A stretch of 64,000 nucleotides of DNA from the NCBI GenBank assembly GCA_001695595.3, contig MBPM02000006.1, positions 1-64,000 on the forward strand. Reading direction: 5' to 3'. The notes beneath the pieces are model-generated. The model was not told the DNA's origin. It made no database searches and saw only the letters and a list, made by a program, of their open reading frames with translations. Positions 21,185 to 31,619 of this stretch are shown here, one piece after another; the stretch's first letter is position 1; each line of letters begins with the position of its first letter. The translations under genes and the position numbers were made by a program. The DNA comes from Plasmopara viticola (taxonomy: Eukaryota > Oomycota > Peronosporomycetes > Peronosporales > Peronosporaceae).

Positions 21185-21495
21185 CCTCGGGACATATTGT
21201 TCTGCACTGTGCTCAATTTTCGCTCTTGTTCCTCCTATTCATTGTGTCCGCCCATGGACCACGAGTATTCTTCTTCTGCCATCTAAATGTCTTGAAACAC
21301 TTAGTATTAACAAAATATACGATCCGCCTAGCTAACCTTTTTGATCGAGCATGTGCACGTCCAAGTAGTGTATGCGGTTGTAGTATTTGACTTTTTGAGT
21401 GCTGCAAGACGAATGGTATGTAGTAGAGACTGCTTTTGCACGATGGAGATAAAATTACCAATATAGAGTGCCCTTGGTCGTACGACAATAGCGAC

Positions 21496-21499
21496 GCCT

Positions 21500-21557
<58 letters not shown>

Positions 21558-21568
21558 GGGTCGCGGCA
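21496..21568 (+). tRNA. tRNA-Phe (GAA), array 1 unit 37
   Basis: Consensus tRNA; distal-type spacer. Confidence 0.9.
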
Positions 21569-21879
21569 CCTCGGGATATATTGTTCTGCACTGTGCTCAA
21601 TTACCGCTCTTGTTCCTCCTATCCATTGTGTCCGCCCATGAACCACGAGTATTCTTCTTCTGCCATCTAAATGTCTTAAAACACTTAGTATTAACAAAAT
21701 ATACGATCCGCCTAGCTAACCTTTTTGATCGAGCATGTCCACGTCCAAGTAGTGTATGCGGTTGTAGTATTTGACTTTTTGAGTGCTGCAAGACGAATGG
21801 TGTGTAGTAGAGACTGCTTTTGCACGATGGAGATGAAATTACCAATATAGAGTGCCCTTGGTCGTACGACAATTGCGAC

Positions 21880-21952
21880 GCCTCGATAGCTCAGTTGGGA
21901 GAGCGTCAGACAGAAGATCTGAAGGTCCCTGGTTCGATCCCGGGTCGCGGCA
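21880..21952 (+). tRNA. tRNA-Phe (GAA), array 1 unit 38, U33A
   Basis: The anticodon loop is CAGAAGA: the invariant U33 is replaced by A, with anticodon GAA kept. The same change is in array 2 unit 3. Confidence 0.65.
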
Positions 21953-22264
21953 CCTCGGGACATATTGTTCATCACTGTGCTCAATTTTCGCTCTTGTTCC
22001 TCCTATTTATTGTGTCCGCCCATGGACCACGAGTAGTCTTCTTCTGCCATCTAAAATGTCTCAAAACACTTAGTATTAACGAAATATACGATCCGCCTAG
22101 CTGACCTTTTTGATCGAGCATGTGCACGTCCAAGTAGTGTATGCGGTTGTAGTATTTGACTTTTTGAGTGTTGCAAGACGAATGGTATGTAGTAGAGACT
22201 GCTTTTGCGCGATGGAGATAAAATTACCAATATAGAGTGCCCTTGGTCGAACGACAATAGCGAC

Positions 22265-22284
22265 GCCTCGATAACTCAGTTGAA
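22265..22284 (+). pseudogene. Truncated tRNA-Phe, end of array 1 (unit 39)
   Basis: Only GCCTCGATAACTCAGTTGA remains, with one change in the A box; unrelated AT-rich sequence follows from about 22284. Confidence 0.8.
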
Positions 22285-23104
22285 GGTCGTCTATATTATG
22301 TAATATAGGCGAATGTCTACCCAACTTGCCTGGCGTAGTACCTGTTTTAAACTTCTCTAGTGTTCTATATATAATAATGCATTTTCCCCCAAAATAGGAA
22401 TATACAAAAGTTTATGTAATCTCCTAAAAAAAAAATTTAATAATTTATGTGTTCCACGTAGTTTTTGGATCTCATTCAATCACTGGTCTGGGAGGGTTTC
22501 GGTTCTACACTTTTGCCCCCGATTTGACTTCAACTTTGGGCGAAAAAGGCCATTTAGACCCTTTGTGCGTGGCAACGTTGCTCGATAACTGCGGTCGATC
22601 AACAGCCGCAACTTTTGGCACTTAGGCAGCACATACAGCGCCCATTGCATGCCAATTGCTCACGCGTATCAAGACTTCAGGTGCTTAAACGGAAGTCCGG
22701 TCTTTCAGCACACTGTCGCGTCGTTTCGCGACGGCGTAATCCGCAGCCCAATCCGTGGGCCGACCCATTTTTGGGATCGTTATACTTTATAAGATAAAAA
22801 TCCCTCGCTTCTTATTCGTCGTGAGGAGTGAAAAAATTCTTGATTCTCCAGGCCTCACAGTAAAGATAAAAAAAGTGAACGGTATGGCCCCACAGGTAAA
22901 TTGGCCTTTTAGGCCTCTTTGGGTCACCATAACCACTGGGATTCAGCTCTCAGACTTCATCAACGCACCCTTGGCCCCCCAGGGTTCACAGAAGACAAAG
23001 CTCTTGACTAACGAAGCCGCTTTCTCACTGCTTTGTTACAGGCGCCCCCTACTCCGGTCTTTTACGCGGCTGGCTCGTATCCAGTTACCCTCCAGGTGCA
23101 CTGT
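22285..23104 (+). mobile_element. AT-rich filler and probable second LTR-element leader
   Basis: 22285-22440 is AT-rich and opens with an imperfect palindrome (TCTATATTATGTAATATAGG). 22440-23104 is richer in GC, with a TATA-like TATACTTTATAAGATAAAA at 22782-22800 and an intron-like GTTCACAG...TTGTTACAG stretch before the small ORF at 23105. The layout resembles the leader at 1-472, but the sequences are not the same. No coding gene seen. Confidence 0.35.
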
Positions 23105-23245
23105 ATGGCTACATCAAGTGCGAGACTTGCGGCAGCGGACCCCAGAAAATTCGGGCGTTCTTCAAGTGATGAGGCTTTACCCGTAAGGGCGCCCGGCAGG
23201 CTGCCCGACCAGATAGCACCCACATCTTCGGACGACGGTATCTAA
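23105..23245 (+). pseudogene. Short gag-like N-terminal ORF (46 aa)
   Basis: ATG at 23105; encodes a Ser/Ala/Arg-rich peptide beginning MATSSARLAAADPRKFG and ending in a stop at 23243-23245. It lies just upstream of the 3' end of LINE copy B, as the gag-like ORF at 473 does for copy A. Function is unknown; an LTR-element gag start is an inference from context. Confidence 0.25.
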
Positions 23246-23303
23246 ACGATTGGAATGAACTCAGTATTTGCCGACATTAGCCGTGTTCTTTTCTAGACGT
23301 TGT

Positions 23304-26300
23304 TTATTTGTTCATGTGCGCACAGGTCTTGATGGTGCTGCCTTGCAAGTTATGGGTGATGCCCGGGTGCTGACAAGTGAAGCTGTGAAACACGGAATGG
23401 GTCTTCAGTGAGTCAATCACTTGATTTAGATCTTGTCTCAGCTGCCGGTCGTACAGGTGTCGCTGGAAAAAGCGAATGTGCGCACAGAAAGTCGACAATA
23501 TGACTGAGAGTGCTGGAGCTACCGGTATCGGCTGCCGTCCGTCGAACAAGCATCGATTGCGGTTCGTCCAGATCGTGTGAAGTACCACAGCTCGAGGCAC
23601 ATGCCATACATCTCGTACCACACAAAAACATTGAACCCAGTCGTCGCGTACGTGCACCTTGTTCGCGAGAGCAATATCAAACCACGACGGTCGAGAGACA
23701 AAGAATGGTGAGACAAGCTGCAAGATCTGACACCACAGCCTTGACGCCAGCGTGCAGTCGAAAAATAAATGCTTCTCAGTCTCTATCGCTTTGCATCCTG
23801 CGTGCACGCATTTACGGATGCCTGGATGTGACGTCTCCGAGAACCAGAAGCGCGATCGCACGGGTAGCAAGCGAAACGCAAGACGAAATTGCAAGTCTTC
23901 GAAGACCGGAAGCAGGATCTGGCGCAGCCGCTTTCGATACTCCGCGAATGCTTCAATCTGTTGGTCGTCGACACGCTTTGAGTAAATTTTCATCGGGTGC
24001 GGCTTTTTTGGAGGGTCAGGCGCCCAGACAATTTTCAGGCACGCTGACCGTGGATTGTTCAGGATCAAGAATATCCTCGCTTTATTTCTGTAGCCAACTC
24101 GTGGAAGCAGACATCCGTGTGCGTCTATACTTGACGAGTCCCGTACAAGTTGTCGTGCTCCAAGGCGGTCAACAATTTGCGTCGCTTCCCGGTACAGCGA
24201 GCGCAGCCACTTCATCTGTGTGTACGGTCGCACTGAGACAAGCGTGTAGTCGATATGTCGCTGTACGAAGGTGGTTGCAGCTGGCCATGCTTCACCTTCA
24301 CACCTGAAGTCAGCGAGTGACCGTAATTTGAAGCTACATGAGATATGGAGACGAAAGCTTCGTTGTGGTTCGGCGACCATACCTAGACAACGTCGATGCA
24401 CCACCACCGTATCGGACCGTGTTCGCTTCTCGTAGTGAAGATCAGCATCAGCATGGAACCAAATTGGCTGATGTAGGCCATACATGGCGCGTTCGTGCAA
24501 ACTCAAGTCATGCCACGTGACATTCCATCGTGTCTTGTACCAACACACCCACGTCTCTCTCCACCACATTGCAGTTCGGCCAAGTGAGATAAGCTTGCCG
24601 TGACGAAGCGGTGAGATTTTAAGAAAGTCGAGTGCGTGGCATCCGCCATAGCAAGGTAATCCAGACGTCAGCAGCTCAATGCTCGCCGCCGTCCAGTTCT
24701 TCTCATCATCACCAATTACAGCTCCGATAAACTGCAATAACAGCGCAAGACGTTGCTTTTTGAGCTGGGCATCGAGACGTGGAATACCAAGACCATCGTG
24801 GGTTCGCTTGTGATAAAGAAATTCGCTCGGGATGAGCATCACATGCTTTTCGTCACGATCATGCTTACGACGCAGAACAAACCGGTTAAGCATCGATTGC
24901 CAACGCCGCACAATGACCCGAGATATATTCGCGTGCTGAGTGTAGTGCCACAAACGCGATAGCACCATCGTCTGTGCAACGAGCAGTCTACCTCGAAGTG
25001 TGCGGGCGCGCCTGTACCATGATTTTATGCTCTCAAAGAAGCGAGCGTCCAAAAAATTGGTAATCATATCGTTGACTGACGCCTGATCGAACGGGATGCC
25101 TAAGTATTTTGTGGTGTCGGAACGTCCAAGAACTTGGACCCCGGGAAGTGCAGGACACACCATGCTACGATTTAAGGCCAGCAGTACCGACTTGGACAAA
25201 TTAAGTCTTGCTCCAGAGCCAGCACAGTACACGTCTACAATTGCAAGCTGAGCCCGAACGTGATCAATTGACCCGGCGAGCAACGTCGAGTCATCCGCGA
25301 AAAACATACTTGTCACCGTACAATTCGCATTCAGACATATCCCGTATTCGTCATGTTTGCGAAGTAAATTTCCAAGAGGCTCAATTGTAAGCACAAATAG
25401 GAGTGCCGACAAAGGGTCTCCTTGCTTCACGCCTCGAGTAGGGTGCAAAGCTGGCTGGATATTACCATTGATGAGCAGGTGTGCTTTCGGTTGGTGTACA
25501 AGAGCTGAATCCATGAAATTGAAACTGGTCCGAAGCCCATGCAAGCCAGCAGCCGAAACATATACGACCAATTTACACGGTCGAATGCCTTTTGAAAGTC
25601 CAGGAAAAGTGCGTAGGCCTCTTCATCTCGATTTGTCACAAGGTCTTGCAGATCGGCAAGAAAGCGTACATGATGATGAATTGATCGGGTCTTGACGAAG
25701 CCTTTTTGGTCTGGATGGATCAGGTCCAGCATTACTTTTTGTAATCGATATGTCAGTGCTTTTGACAGCACCTTCACGTCGACTGGCACGAGTGCAATTG
25801 GACGATAATTGCCAGGCTTAGCGCGTAAACCTTTCTTATGTAGCAGTACGACCGCTGATTTACGCTGAGAAGCTAGAAGCTCGCCGCGCCTCAGTCTATC
25901 CTTGAAAACAATCGCGAGGCACTCGCCAAATACTGATGGTGCCACCTGATAGAATCCAGCCGTTAAACCGTCCATGCCTGGAGAGGATGTCGCTCTCATA
26001 TGCTGGATTGCAGTTGCAAGGTCAGCAGTGGTCAGGTCGGCTTCCAAAGCTGTGCAGCTCGTGACTGGGACGACTCTCGAAATTGAGTCAAGAAGTATGC
26101 GTTGCTGCGCGACATTTGGCTCAGAGGCCGATTCGATTGGACTCTTGACATCACCCATCTCAGATCCCCAGTGCTCCAAGAAACGCAGAGAGATTTCTTG
26201 AGGATTCGTTGAGACATTTCCACTTGGTGTTATAACCTCCTCAATCGAAACGCGTCGCAAACTTGTGTCTAGAGGACGAAAAAATGAGATGTTGAGCGTT

Positions 26301-27515
26301 CCGAGTTGTTGACTTGAAAGTCAAAAGAAGCATCATGATTGTGTTGGCGGGTTCTCGTGACTGTATCCTCATAGCTTCGTAAAGCCTCGTCACAAAAGTC
26401 TCGATTTTCTTTTCCTGACAATGCACGGTATCGGGCGGCTGCTTGATCTAATGCGACGCGAGCATCTTCGATTTCCCGCGTGTCTTGTTGCCTGAGCTTT
26501 TTCTGGACGTCTTAAAGCTGAGTCTTGATGCTTTTTTCAGATTTCCCCAAATTTTTCCGGGGTTTCCTGAACGGCGAAGCTGGTCCAAAACCTGCTCGGC
26601 CTCCCTTTCAATTGCTGATACAACCTTCGGATATTCGAGGAGGTATCGCGGAAATTTCCAATAACCACGACCATGTAGCTGCGTACCACTTCGAAGGGAA
26701 ACGCTATGAGCAAGATGATCGCCAGCATGCATTGGCAGGAAATATGAGGCATTTTCGTAGAAGCGGTCGCAGAATTGCTCCGAAATCAGAATGTAGTCCA
26801 ATCGATTTTTTCGAGGAAGAGTACCAGTAAACACTCGCTTAGAGTCATGGTGGGTACGCCACGCATCAACGACACCTAGTTTGGCAATCCACTCAAGACA
26901 AGAAGAGCGGCTCTGGTCGTAGTGCAAGTCAGGTTTCGAGCAATCGAGTTGAGGGTCAAGTGGCGTATTTAAATCTCCGAGTACGAAGTGCGTTGCATCG
27001 TCTTCAAACCCATCTGTTGGAAGGTTTAGAAAGAACGATTGCTTCTCGTGTCTATCGACAGGCGCGTACACATTGTGAATGTAGACGGGAGCACGTTGAA
27101 CCGTTACCTTTACAACAAGATACCTTCCCGGCACAGTCAGGTGTACCATTTCTGCAGCCGTTTCGATACCAGGAAAATCAGAACGTAGCAGTGTCAGTAC
27201 TCCACTACTGCGACCGCGCGTGGGTCGATCGAGCCGCGTGTTACTGTCATTGACGAAGAGTTTGTGGGCAAAATTTGAGCAGAGGTGAAACTTGAACGTA
27301 TTAAGATGCTGCGCGTCAGCAAACTTGGTTTCTTGGACGCATATTAGCGAGTGCTTGGCTAAAAGATTGTCAATGAAGAGGTGACCATTTCGCTTGATGC
27401 CGTTTGTTTTCACGGTCATAAGCGAGAGAGCGTTCCAGGCGTGTTGTTCTTTCAACCCAACTTTAGCAGCGACTGGAAACAGCTCCAGCCACAGTCGTAG
27501 CCAAGGAGCCAGCAT
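23304..27515 (-). pseudogene. LINE copy B ORF2 (endonuclease-reverse transcriptase), frameshifted
   Basis: Three open segments: 27515-26448 (EEP endonuclease with VQETKFAD, IHNVYAPVD, GDLNTPLD, RLDYILIS), 26260-25427 (first RT half with RPIALVPVD, KAFDRVNW) and 25571-23304 (GVKQGDPLSALLF, catalytic FADD, and the C-x4-C-x7-H-x4-C knuckle). The breaks are near 26520, between 26300 and 26260, and near 25490. Unlike copy A, this copy has an ATG at 27515 in the ORF2 frame, 17 codons before the ORF1 stop, which may be the ancestral ORF2 start. Confidence 0.85.
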
Positions 27516-29992
27516 TCAATTGAATCTTTAACACCGATGAGTCGTCCGGATAGTACCCTTCAAGCTGGTGGAGCACTTCGAGATCGTCTAGAAGGTGACC
27601 TTGCCATTGTACATCACGCCACTGCTCCATACAAAGCTCTCCAACCTTAGAACGCAGCAGCCGTAGCAGTGTGTTGGGATGCAAAAAGCGCATGTGGTGT
27701 GCTGGGATCCATTCGACTGGCTGGCCTGTAAAGTATTGAATCCAGTGGTCATTTGTAAAGAGTGTCGGAGCAATGGACATAAGCGCAAGCTCAAATATAC
27801 CGAGTGCCTTCGACGCACGCGCAAGCTCCGTAATCGTGTCAGAGTGGGTCCACCACTTGGCACATGCCTTGAAGATGTCATGGCGGTTGGATGGTAGTGG
27901 CATATTCATGACACGTTTCCACTTTGTAACAAAAGTTGTGTCTTCTGTCGGGTACGTATGATAATACGCGATTGATTGCATGCAGTTGCGCAATTTCAGC
28001 GATGATGCTGAGGTCACCTGCCATTTTAAGGGACAACGCACTGTTAAAAGCCATCGGACATTGAGCTGCCGGTTTCATCACAAGGTCTGGATTTGATGCA
28101 TTATCAAGTAACTTGATCATGCCATCGACCTTTTCGTCTGCAAGCACAAGACGATCTGGCAACGTATCAAGCCGGGCAGTGTTTTCATCATTGATCATTG
28201 CCTCGGTAACCTCTTGGATCAACGTAGCCTTCGCTGCTTTTTTAATTTTTGTGTGGTGTTTTTCCATGAGAAATACCGACTCCTTTGCGGTGGCCATTCC
28301 CATAGGACGTGCCACGGCTACTGGTACAATCTGCTTGCGTAAGCCATACTTCTTGCTTGCCGTGACGTCTTTAAGCTCAAGATCGACTTCCATGTTCTGC
28401 AGGACGTCAAAGAAGTTTTTAGTCGCGATTCCATCGAGTGATTGCGTCTGTTTTTTGGTAAGAAGATTTGAGAAGTCAATGTCTCCGCGGCTCCGTTTTT
28501 TGCTGTTGCAGACGGTGGCGAATCCGTCTGAGGTTTCTCCGTTTGTAAGATACATCGTTGGTCTCTTCATACTGCTTTCGGGACTGCGGGGCGGAGAAAT
28601 TTTTCCGCTCGACCCTTCGAACGTCGCAACTGACAGAATATCGTCAGTGCAGCTTGGAGGACTCGCGAGCTGATTGCAGTTGTGTAACAGACCATGCTGA
28701 ACTTGTTGTTGAAACTTCTTATTATTTTTCGCTCTGGACTCTTGTACTGCACGCTGCAGTGAGGTCATCGACTTGGACTTCGAAATGGCTATGTTTGGGT
28801 TCGTTTGATGCTCCTGTTTTGCTACAGCAAGTGCCGTGACAGTTTGCAGTGGCGATGACCCGGTTGGAGTGGCTAGACGTTGCAAGTTGGTGTCACTCGT
28901 GCGAAGGTCGATGAAATGATGCGAACGATAGCCGAACGGCAAGCGCTCGGAAGAATATGGAGCGTTCTTTCCGTGCACGGGGTGCAGTTTGTTGTCGAAT
29001 TGAAGCTGGTCACAAACCGATCCATTCACAATAAGAGGACCAGGGCATGTCGTGCTAAGGAAGTATACTATCCAGGTGGCTGACGTTATTCCAGTTGCAA
29101 GGTTCACTTCACGGAAAGTATCGTACACCGGTTTGCAGCCCATCAAGAATAAGCGGTGCAACATTACGTCCGTTTTCGTGTCCGAGTCAACATTAGAATA
29201 TCGACAAAGTACTTGCCACCTAGCACGTCGAATTCCTTAAACATAAATACACCCCCTAAGATGTTTATCTCTGTGCGTTCGAGAGCGATGCAGGCATCCT
29301 TCGGCTTAACTTTAATTCGAAGATTGCCACCAGGAAGTTTGGACACTTGGCCAATCTCGAAGTTGCTGTACAGGCGCTCAAGTACATCATTGCCGTGATG
29401 CTTGCCCGTTAGCGATGCCATAATCTTCTAGAGTGGTGTTTTTGCAAACATGCGTCCGGTATCGATTACCATATCGTACTTGGCACGAGGTAGGGTATAT
29501 GGTCGCGCCTGCTCCATTTTAAGAGGCGATAAATGACCAGTCCCCGCTGGCGGCGTACTGACTTTCGATTTTTTCGATGTCGCAGGCGAGTGGCTTGGCC
29601 GTTTCTACCCGCCGGCGCGCAGCGTCAACGTCCTCGGTGCTCCGACGAATGGTTTCTTGCTGAGCAAGTAAGCTAGCCATGGTCGGGCGCATGTCTTCAT
29701 CTGGTGGGGACGAAACATTATTGACGCGTGACTGGGGAGAGAGGATCGATTCACTGTCCGGACCACCAGACACAGTTGACGAAGCGAAAGCGTCCGAGGT
29801 GGAAGCATTGAGCTCCGGCAGCGTGACCGTAGCCGCAACGTCATTTGAAGTGGATGCTAGAGGCAACTCTATATCGGGTCGCTTTTCCAATTGACGATTA
29901 CTTGCATTAAGTAACGACGAAGACGAGACAGATTTATCGTTTTCGAGAGATTCTTTACGAGGCGCGCATGTAGAAATCTCACGGCTGTCCAT
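27463..29992 (-). pseudogene. LINE copy B ORF1, broken
   Basis: ATG at 29992. Segments are 29992-29519 (Ser/Thr-rich N-terminus, then KPLACDIEKIESQYAASGDW), 29421-29164 (IGQVSKLPGGNLRIKVKPKD), 29164-27878 (VYDTFREVNLATGITSATW and a long charged C-terminal half) and 28041-27463 (ending SSRC-stop). In-frame stops include one near 29518 and one near 29430. The 29164-27878 segment is continuous where copy A is frameshifted, which shows the intended frame. Same RNA-binding role inferred. Confidence 0.75.
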
Positions 29993-30078
29993 TGCGATAG
30001 AACAAAGGGTAGAAGATGTAGTTAAAAGGGAGTACTTCCTGTGATTTCACTTGCGTAGAAGCAGGCAAATTGGGAAGT

Positions 30079-30151
30079 GCCTCGATAGCTCAGTTGGTAA
30101 AGCGTCAGACTGAAGATCTGAAGGTCTCTGGCTCGATCCCGGGTCGCGACA
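30079..30151 (+). tRNA. tRNA-Phe-like, array 2 unit 1, abuts LINE copy B
   Basis: 73 nt, anticodon GAA. Changes: GGTAAAGC in the D arm, T54 to C, and GCGACA at the 3' end, which adds a C2-A71 mismatch. Upstream flank is the LINE leader. Confidence 0.6.
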
Positions 30152-30459
30152 CCTCGGGACATATTGTTCTGCACTGTGCTCAATTTTTGCTCTTGTTCCT
30201 CCTATTCATTGTGTCCGCCCATGGACCACGAGTGGTCTTCTTCTGTCATCTAAAATGTCTTAAAACACTTAGTATTAACAAAATATACGATCTGCGTAGA
30301 TAATTTTTTTGATCGAGCATGTGCACGTCCAAGTAGTGTATGCGGTTGTAGTATCTGACTTTTTGAGTGCTGCAAGACGAATGGTATACAGTAGAGACTG
30401 CTTTTGCGCGATGGAGAATTACCAATATAGAGTGCCCTTGGTCGAACGACAATAGCGAC

Positions 30460-30532
30460 GCCTCGATAGCTCAGTTGGGAAAGCATCAGACTGAAGATTT
30501 GAAGGTCCCATGTTCGATCCCGGGTCGCGGCA
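30460..30532 (+). tRNA. tRNA-Phe-like, array 2 unit 2
   Basis: Anticodon GAA. Changes in the D arm (GGGAAAGCATCAG), the anticodon stem (ATTTGA) and the T stem (CCATG), leaving unpaired positions. Confidence 0.6.
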
Positions 30533-30834
30533 CCTCAGGACATATTGTTCTGCACTGTGCTCAATTTTTGCTCTTGTTCCTCCTATTCATTGTGTCCGCC
30601 CATGGACCATGAATAGTCTTCTTCTGTTATCTAAAATGTCTAGTATTATTAAAATATACGATCTCCCTAGCTAACCTTTTTGATCGAGCATGTGCACGTC
30701 CAAGTAGTGTATGCGGTTGTAGTACTTGACTTTTTGAGTGCTGCAAGACGAATGGCATGTAGTAGAGACTGCTTTTGCACGATGGAGATGAAATTACCAA
30801 TATAGAGTGCCCTTGGTCGAACGACAATAGCGAC

Positions 30835-30907
30835 GCCTCGATAGCTCAGTTGGGAGAGCGTCAGACAGAAGATCTGAAGGTCCCTGGTTCGATCCCGGGT
30901 CGCGGCA
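30835..30907 (+). tRNA. tRNA-Phe (GAA), array 2 unit 3, U33A
   Basis: Consensus except for the anticodon loop CAGAAGA, identical to array 1 unit 38. Confidence 0.65.
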
Positions 30908-31218
30908 CCTCGGGACATATTGTTCTGCACTGTGCTCAATTGCCGCTCTTGTTCCTCCTATTCATTGTGTCCGCCCATGGACCACGAGTATTCTTCTTCT
31001 GCCATCCAAATGTCTTAAAACACTTAGTATTAACAAAATATACGACCCGCCTTGCTAACCTTTTTGATCGAGCATGTGCACGTCCAAGTAGTGTATGCGG
31101 TTGTAGTATTTGACTTTTTGAGTGCTGCAAGACGAATGGTATGTAGTAGAGACTGCTTTCGCACAATTGAGATAAAATTACCAATGTAGAGTGCCCTTGG
31201 TCGAACGTCAATAGCGAC

Positions 31219-31224
31219 GCCTCA

Positions 31225-31258
<34 letters not shown>

Positions 31259-31291
31259 AGAAGGTCCCTGGTTCGATCCCGGGTCGCGGCA
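31219..31291 (+). tRNA. tRNA-Phe (GAA), array 2 unit 4
   Basis: Two changes: G6 to A (CCTCAATAG) and a base in the anticodon 3' stem (GATCAGAAGG). Confidence 0.7.
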
Positions 31292-31331
31292 CCTCGGGAC
31301 ATATTGTTCTGCACTGTGCTCAATTTTTGCT

Positions 31332-31619
31332 GAGCTAATCTTACTTGCGGCGTAGGCATCTTCCAACATGGGCAGTGAAGACTGTGTAGTTGTACGCATG
31401 GCGGGACTCAAACCCGCGGTCAATCGATTGAAGCCACCACACAAATCAAATGAGCCAGATTGCTTGTCGATTTTGGAGAGGTGATACCATGAGATAAGTC
31501 TTCGGCATCGGCAGTGCTTGTGCTTTTTGAAGTGGCTCAGCTGCCGGTGGAAAAGAGTTATTTCTTGTTTTTGAAGTACTCACTCATCAACCAACCTTTT
31601 GCACCTTCAGCTTGCAGAT
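31332..31619. other. Non-coding stretch between array 2 and a decayed ORF
   Basis: No gene seen. 31401-31417 can form a T-arm-like hairpin on the minus strand (GCGGG-TTTGAGT-CCCGC), but no full tRNA fold was found around it. Confidence 0.5.

Larger units (their letters stand above)
7774..22284 (+). repeat. Tandem array 1: 38 full tRNA-Phe units plus one truncated unit, period about 383 bp
   Basis: Each unit is a 73-nt tRNA-Phe followed by a spacer of about 310 nt. Start-to-start spacing is exactly 383 for many neighbours (for example 10404, 10787, 11170, 11553) and usually 379-385; exceptions are 373 and 353 near the LINE. Twenty-three tRNA copies are identical. Spacers are almost identical in the middle of the array and diverge at the distal end (units 35-39, for example CCATCTAAA for CCATCCAAA and GTCGAACGAC for GTCGTACGAC). 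The most variable spot is a short T-rich stretch about 55-70 nt after each tRNA. The last copy stops after about 19 nt. Open frames across the units are by-products of the repeat. Confidence 0.97.
23304..30078 (-). mobile_element. LINE copy B, full length but decayed
   Basis: Same organisation as copy A: leader 30078-29993, ORF1 29992-27463, ORF2 about 27515-23304. It is a distinct sequence family: in the RT stretch from RPIAL to the KAFDRVNW region, about 15 of about 90 residues differ from copy A by eye, and other regions differ more. Its 3' end also differs from copies A and C. The 5' end abuts the first base of tRNA-Phe at 30079. Confidence 0.85.
30079..31331 (+). repeat. Tandem array 2: four tRNA-Phe units
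   Basis: Units start at 30079, 30460, 30835 and 31219. Spacers are homologous to array 1 and share the distal-end variants of array 1 (CCATCTAAAATGTC-type, TTTTGCGCGATGG, GTCGAACGAC). The last unit stops right after its T-run terminator (CAATTTTTGCT, about 31331), where unrelated sequence begins. Confidence 0.93.

Noticed and set aside
7774..22284. Dozens of recurring 80-140 codon open frames on both strands of the array
   Set aside because: They repeat with the 383-bp unit, read through the tRNA itself (IAQLGERQTEDLKVPGSIPG-type readings) and change with every indel; they are by-products of tandem tRNA DNA, not genes.
7774..22284. CRISPR-like array
   Set aside because: Units are about 383 bp and repeat and spacer are both conserved; the conserved core folds as tRNA-Phe.
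31380..31470. Possible minus-strand tRNA
   Set aside because: Only a T-arm-like hairpin (31401-31417) fits; no matching acceptor or anticodon arm was found.
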